A DNA stretch of 49,171 nt from Hofstenia miamia (Eukaryota; Xenacoelomorpha; Acoela): contig SCFE01000016.1 in assembly GCA_004352715.1 (NCBI GenBank), positions 21,172 to 70,342 on the forward strand, written 5' to 3'. The first letter of the stretch is position 1. Each line of letters begins with the position of its first letter. Under the pieces are notes generated by a model, which saw nothing but the letters and a program-made list of their open reading frames with translations, was not told the origin of the DNA and made no database searches. Below are positions 44,805-49,171 of this stretch, one piece after another. The translations under genes were made by a program, and so were the position numbers.

Positions 44805-45533
44805 ATAATATTTATTGTTTGGTTGATTATTTTATTCGTCTTTCTTATTATGTGCATAGTCCGGGTATTTATTAGAGACACCATATACGTTTAGAAAACG
44901 CATAATGTATATTAAAACATCCCATAACGTTTTATATCAAAAATTCATCCAAGTTAATTTCTGATTGATAGATCAAAATGCACGGCCTACTGAAGTTCAC
45001 CCCATAATCATATTTAATCAAAACAAATGAAGATTTTTTGCGAATTTTGACCGGCTACTTTAATGATTGCAAAATTATTTATTATGAAATACATCGTATT
45101 ATCTGAATATATTTCAAAAAAGCTCAAATTTTGTCGACTGCGAAAACCGACACTTGAGTTGAACTAGCACTTAAAAGTAAGCAATTCAAAAATCTATACC
45201 GCGCGTGTATTATTAATAAATTTCTTCACAATTGTGCACACCTGTTTTTATTGATCAACCCAATTAAATTATTCCTTATTTTAACCAAGTTGCACTTTTA
45301 CAATAATAACAATAGAAAATAGCACTTAATAGTTCATTGTTTAAGATTTAATTTTGTCATGTATACTTCATGAAGCGATATCTTAGCAACGTAGAGGTTT
45401 ATGGTTGAATATATACTTTGAGCAAACAAATTATTTGCGAATTGCCGTTCTATAGAAAACAAGAATACCTGTAGAAAAGAGTATCATTAATCATTTTGAA
45501 TATCTGATTACCAAAATTTCAATGTAATTACTT
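44805..45533. other. Stretch without recognised genes
   Basis: The 3' side of the mariner (to ~44885, GTATTTATTAGAGACACC) may be its terminal repeat. Beyond that nothing is recognised. Confidence 0.4.
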
Positions 45534-46827
45534 CCCAAATAGCAAGCCATAGAAATGGAAAGAAAATGGGTCATTGATGGCAGATGACCGCTGGGGAATT
45601 AATGGGCCAGTGATGAATTTCCGACAATGACCCATTGATGGGACATTGGTGAGCCAATGGTGGCCCATCGCTAACAAACTGTAGGTTTTGATGGCAAAGC
45701 ATTGCTTTTATATATAAAATAACAACCTGAGCAGTTCAAGATTTGCTGTTTGAACATGAGCATACACTAGCCCAACAAAGCGCAGAAGGATATATTTGCT
45801 ATACTGACAAGTATATTTAATGCAAACATTGTATTAGAAATTTTAAAGAATGTATTGTTTATAAGTGATAACAATAAACATATAAATCTTAAAAATTTAA
45901 CAAAAATTTTAATTTCTCTAAATTTAGTCCAATTTTGAAATAGTACTTTTTTAAATCGTGAAATATCTCTTCCGATCGATCGTAACTTTTCTATACTATG
46001 GTTAATTTCTAGGCGTTAAAATATGCATGGATAAATTATTTTGAAAATTCATTTAACATGTACATGTACATTATAATTTTTTACAAATGATAATTTTCAA
46101 GAATAAGCAATTCCTTTTTTATATTAAAAGGATCTAGGAATAATAATAATGAAGTGATTTTTATTTGCAAGCATCTGTTCATTTATTATTGATTACTAAG
46201 GTTGCCACTGATGCCGCCAATGGCCCATCAATGGGCCACTGGTGAATTAGTTGTCACATAGGTGCCACTGATGATGTCTAGTATTATATTATGAGATATA
46301 ATTTGTAACTTTCTATAAATTGCTTGAGTTAAGAGCAAAATTAGTAGTGTTTATAGGCCTACCATATTATCCTAATGATTGAACACCTTGCTGCAAATGG
46401 TTGAATTCATTATACAGCGCTCATAAAAACAGGAGCTGACATACTAGATTGTATTATTAACTACTAAATACTAAGAAATTTCATTTTTTATGAAATTGTA
46501 TTTGATCAGGCAAAATTTTAAATTATTATAATTAGTCTTTGTTCGGTAGACGGCAGATCGATCCAGTAATGCCATTAATGGGTCATTGTCGGATCATCAA
46601 TGGTCTAAAAGAAACTGATAAATAATACTTTTTTAAAATTGAAATTAAACTTAAATGCTATGCACATATTATATACAATAATATAATAATATTTTTATAA
46701 AATTGTGGAATATTAAGATTTTTAAAACTTATTGTTTTGTTGGTTATGGTTGGTAAATGAATTGCCATTATTGGCCATTGATCCCATTAATTGGTCATTG
46801 GTTATCCAACAATGCTTGCTATTTGGG
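45534..46827. mobile_element. 1294-bp terminal-inverted-repeat element built from GGCCCATTGATGG-type repeats
   Basis: Perfect 14-base terminal inverted repeats: CCCAAATAGCAAGC (45534-45547) and GCTTGCTATTTGGG (46814-46827). Inside, near both ends, imperfect units such as AATGGGCCAGTGATG, ACCCATTGATGGGACATTGG, CCAATGGCCCATCAATGGGC and TGGCCATTGATCCCATTAAT alternate orientation. The centre is plain AT-rich DNA without a transposase frame. TT adjoins both ends; no longer target duplication is obvious. It is a non-autonomous DNA transposon of undetermined superfamily. Confidence 0.75.
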
Positions 46828-47289
46828 TTAACACACTAAATGCTCACTTACGCCTTAGACAAATTGCTTTTGCCTTCCGCCCATAAAATAATGGGAAGCG
46901 CTGTAAAATCACACTGAAATATGTACTACAGAAAAACTGTCTTTGTTGCATCTCAACAGCTCGTATTATTAGTTTAAGTTGTACATTTTGTGTTTGAAAG
47001 AATCATACAGAACTCTGAAGGGCAATTGGAATGAATAAAAAATATTGGAGAGAAAAGATATAACACAACTTGAAATATATATGGAATCAGGAAAATTAGC
47101 CAAATTTATGCTAATCGAATTCCTAATAGTTGAAATCAGGAGAATGCAAAAAATTAATTGAGAGATTATAATTTGTGATGAATTGAAAAAAGCGCGTCCT
47201 AATTTGAAACACTCGATTTAAAATTTAGTATACAGGAGAAGCATTAGCAGCTAAAAATACCTAAAGGTGACATTCACCACTCAGTGGTG

Positions 47290-47387
47290 AGGCTAATGGG
47301 GGGGGGGGGGNNNNNNNNNNNNNNNNNNNNNNNNNNNNNNNNNNNNNNNNNNNNNNNNNNNNNNNNNNNNNNNGGGGGGGGGGGGGG
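47290..47387. repeat. Poly-G tract interrupted by a 63-N gap
   Basis: G homopolymers lie on both sides of N at 47311-47373. A CAGTGGTGAGGCTAATGG motif just before it resembles a hAT terminal repeat, but no partner end was found. Confidence 0.85.
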
Positions 47388-47389
47388 CT

Positions 47390-48380
47390 CCAAAATACAA
47401 CAGAGCTCCCCCAAACGCAAAAACCAGATGCAATACTAAAAAAATTAATCTTTTATAAAATACAACTGCAGTGGTTTTTAATAATAGAATAAATTCACTG
47501 ATTTTTACAAGTATATATGTACCAATAATTATATTCATTCATAAATTAGCATGTAAATATTACATGTCAGGCTTGCCCCTGTCACCGCTTCTAATGATTG
47601 CTTTGAATAATTCCAAGAACCTCTTAATTTGAAAATACCGGACCTTATATCTCCATGGACACCAAAAAAATTTGCCAAACTTGAGTTAATAATCATTACA
47701 ATGCTTCAACTTTTCCACTTTTTTCAGAAAAACATTACCTCTTAATTTCAATTTCTGCGCAGCTTACAAACGCGACCTGATGGATTCATATTTTTGTAGC
47801 ACATCCATCATTTTTTATTCCAATTAAGGTATTAACTTGTTTATATGTATACTCCTAATTTAAATTCGACCCATCTCGGATCACTTTTAACTATAATTTT
47901 CCAAGAAATTTCTTGATTTGCTAATATTGGGTGGATTAGAAATTTGTAATAAAATCTCCAAACGGAAATGGCAAAAACTAAATTGAGTTTTAGAAGAGTC
48001 CGTAAAACATATTTTTTCATATAAAAATTTAAACGTTCCATAGCATTCACTGCATTTGGGTTGATTTGCATTCTGTTGCGTAATAGTAAAAATCAGTCTT
48101 TTGAAGTAACAGCCATCTTTGCAATGACTCAGCTTAAGGCCAATAAGCCTTTTCCCAGCATATGTCCGTTTCTGGTTTTGCTAATTAATATTTGTTTGTT
48201 AGCATGAATGCATCCTGATACGCAAAAGCTCTAGGAGAATTTGTGCCTTTTTTTACTGAAGCCAATTTTCTCGAAGCGTTGGTATTTTTTAATGTTACAC
48301 AACAGAGTTGGAACCGCTTATGTTTTTTGCTGACCCAGCTGAACCGGCTAAGCTTTTTCTTAACCGGCTGAAACTGGCCG
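47390..48380. other. Stretch without recognised genes
   Basis: Short minus-strand open frames (47841-48071; 48185-48433) have no recognisable domains. At 48310-48375 the motif AACCGGCT(G/A)A occurs three times in about 50 bases, a small local repeat. Confidence 0.4.
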
Positions 48381-49082
48381 GTCACAGTGGCGGCGTGTAG
48401 CATTATGTGCAAGGTGGACCACACTAAATGCAAAACTATAATATTCTTACATTTTTAGTTTTCAGCAAATATTACACTGATACATGAATAAATTTGCTCA
48501 TAATTTTGATGAAAATCAATGATAATTTAAATATCAAAATGTAGCAATGAAATTAAGATCCTCCACCACTATATAAACCAAGCAGCAAACATCTTAAACC
48601 AGGAACCTAAAATATAAAAAATCTAGATTTTGAAGAAGCTCATCTATTTTCTTATGACTGACATGACAAAAAATATAATAGGCTTATTGTGTTTGTTTTT
48701 TTTGTATATATTGTCAGTCCAGGCAGCCCAGTGCCAAGTAAAATGAAATTATGTTAAATTCACTTTGAAACATAGTGATTTTTAGTTCAAGAAGGTTGAA
48801 ATAGTTATTAGAAAGTGAAATTGTAATAATGGTTCCAAATCATAATGAAGTTGAGGTTCTTAGGATAGGATTTTAGTAGGATTGTTATGGTATGCGTTTG
48901 ATCACATTTATTCATTTAATCCACCTCTCCGGAAGTTTTAACAGAATAAAAGTATATGTTTCTAATGTTCCACGTATTTTTCCATATCCTAGACAATAAA
49001 TTGGGTCTATCCATGTCCATGGCCAGTAAAATTCGAAAAATAGCTTAATTTTAAAGATTGGCCAGCTTTGAGGAGATAAGGT

Positions 49083-49148
49083 GTGTTCCCACTATCGACT
49101 TTTATCATCTGTCAAGAAATCGGTGATAAAAGTCGATAGTGTGAACAC
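49083..49148. repeat. 66-bp hairpin, 25-base arms
   Basis: The left arm GTGTTCCCACTATCGACT, then TTTATCA (49083-49107), pairs with the right arm at 49124-49148 with one mismatch, around a 16-base loop. It is probably one end of, or a whole, foldback MITE. The window ends 23 bases later, so the partner cannot be checked. Confidence 0.75.
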
Positions 49149-49171
49149 TCTATCTGCTTTTTTATCGGCTG

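Noticed and set aside
47281-47600. hAT element starting CAGTGGTGAGGCTAATGG near the poly-G
   Set aside because: The candidate right end near 47580 (GGCTTGCCCCTGTCACCG) does not pair with it, and the gap prevents a test.
48386-49171. hAT element starting CAGTGGCGGCGTG at 48386
   Set aside because: No matching right end or target duplication within the window.
1-49171. CRISPR arrays, operons, tRNA or rRNA genes
   Set aside because: No regularly spaced direct repeats with unique spacers, no cloverleaf or ribosomal RNA sequence recognised; the DNA is eukaryotic.

Overview
The window is AT-rich, intron-rich metazoan DNA. No bacterial or organellar features were seen. Split genes with GT..AG introns, calcium-binding EGF exons, an animal-type arsenite methyltransferase and a dense mix of decayed transposons (non-LTR, Penelope-like, DIRS-like, mariner, Tigger/pogo, hAT, MITEs) point to an invertebrate animal. 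The sequence alone does not identify the phylum; a marine invertebrate is a guess. It is a draft scaffold with nine N gaps, four of which abut (TA)n microsatellites and one a G homopolymer.

Layout. 1-7.1 kb: transposon debris only: a LINE tail, a short TA-flanked MITE, a LINE C-terminal fragment, and a reverse transcriptase fragment lying between two ~314-bp direct repeats. 7.1-11.7 kb, minus strand: a complete four-exon arsenite methyltransferase gene (AS3MT-like, 360 residues), with a hairpin MITE and a mariner relic in its last intron. 11.7-15.9 kb: no gene; local duplications, tandem repeats, a LINE tail and a gap. 15.9-19.6 kb, minus strand: LINE and DIRS-like retroelement fragments (gag-like ORF, RT, RNase H). 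19.9-37.5 kb, minus strand: exons of a second gene for a secreted or membrane-anchored protein. Its probable start is a signal peptide plus Cys-rich PAN/apple-like segment at 37.5 kb, followed by unrecognised ectodomain exons and a run of EGF/cbEGF exons at 32.0, 31.4, 28.7, 25.8 and 20.1 kb. Exons from 32.06 kb onward join in phase. The links further upstream are tentative and the 3' end is missing. Its introns hold mariner, hAT, LINE and Penelope copies. 37.5-49.2 kb: no gene recognised; Tigger with a nested hAT MITE, a second Penelope copy, a mariner deletion derivative, a 1.3-kb terminal-inverted-repeat element built from short GGCCCAT-type repeats, and a terminal hairpin.

The two genes have no evident functional link. 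AS3MT is a cytosolic arsenic-detoxifying enzyme; the EGF protein is predicted to be extracellular. Most of the remaining structure is transposon nesting, often at (TA)n tracts. I found no clearly new multi-gene system. The best leads are the EGF gene (architecture and a one-base frame break), the 1.3-kb repeat-built element, the 40-bp perfect palindrome around (TA)n, and the link between (TA)n tracts and element ends.
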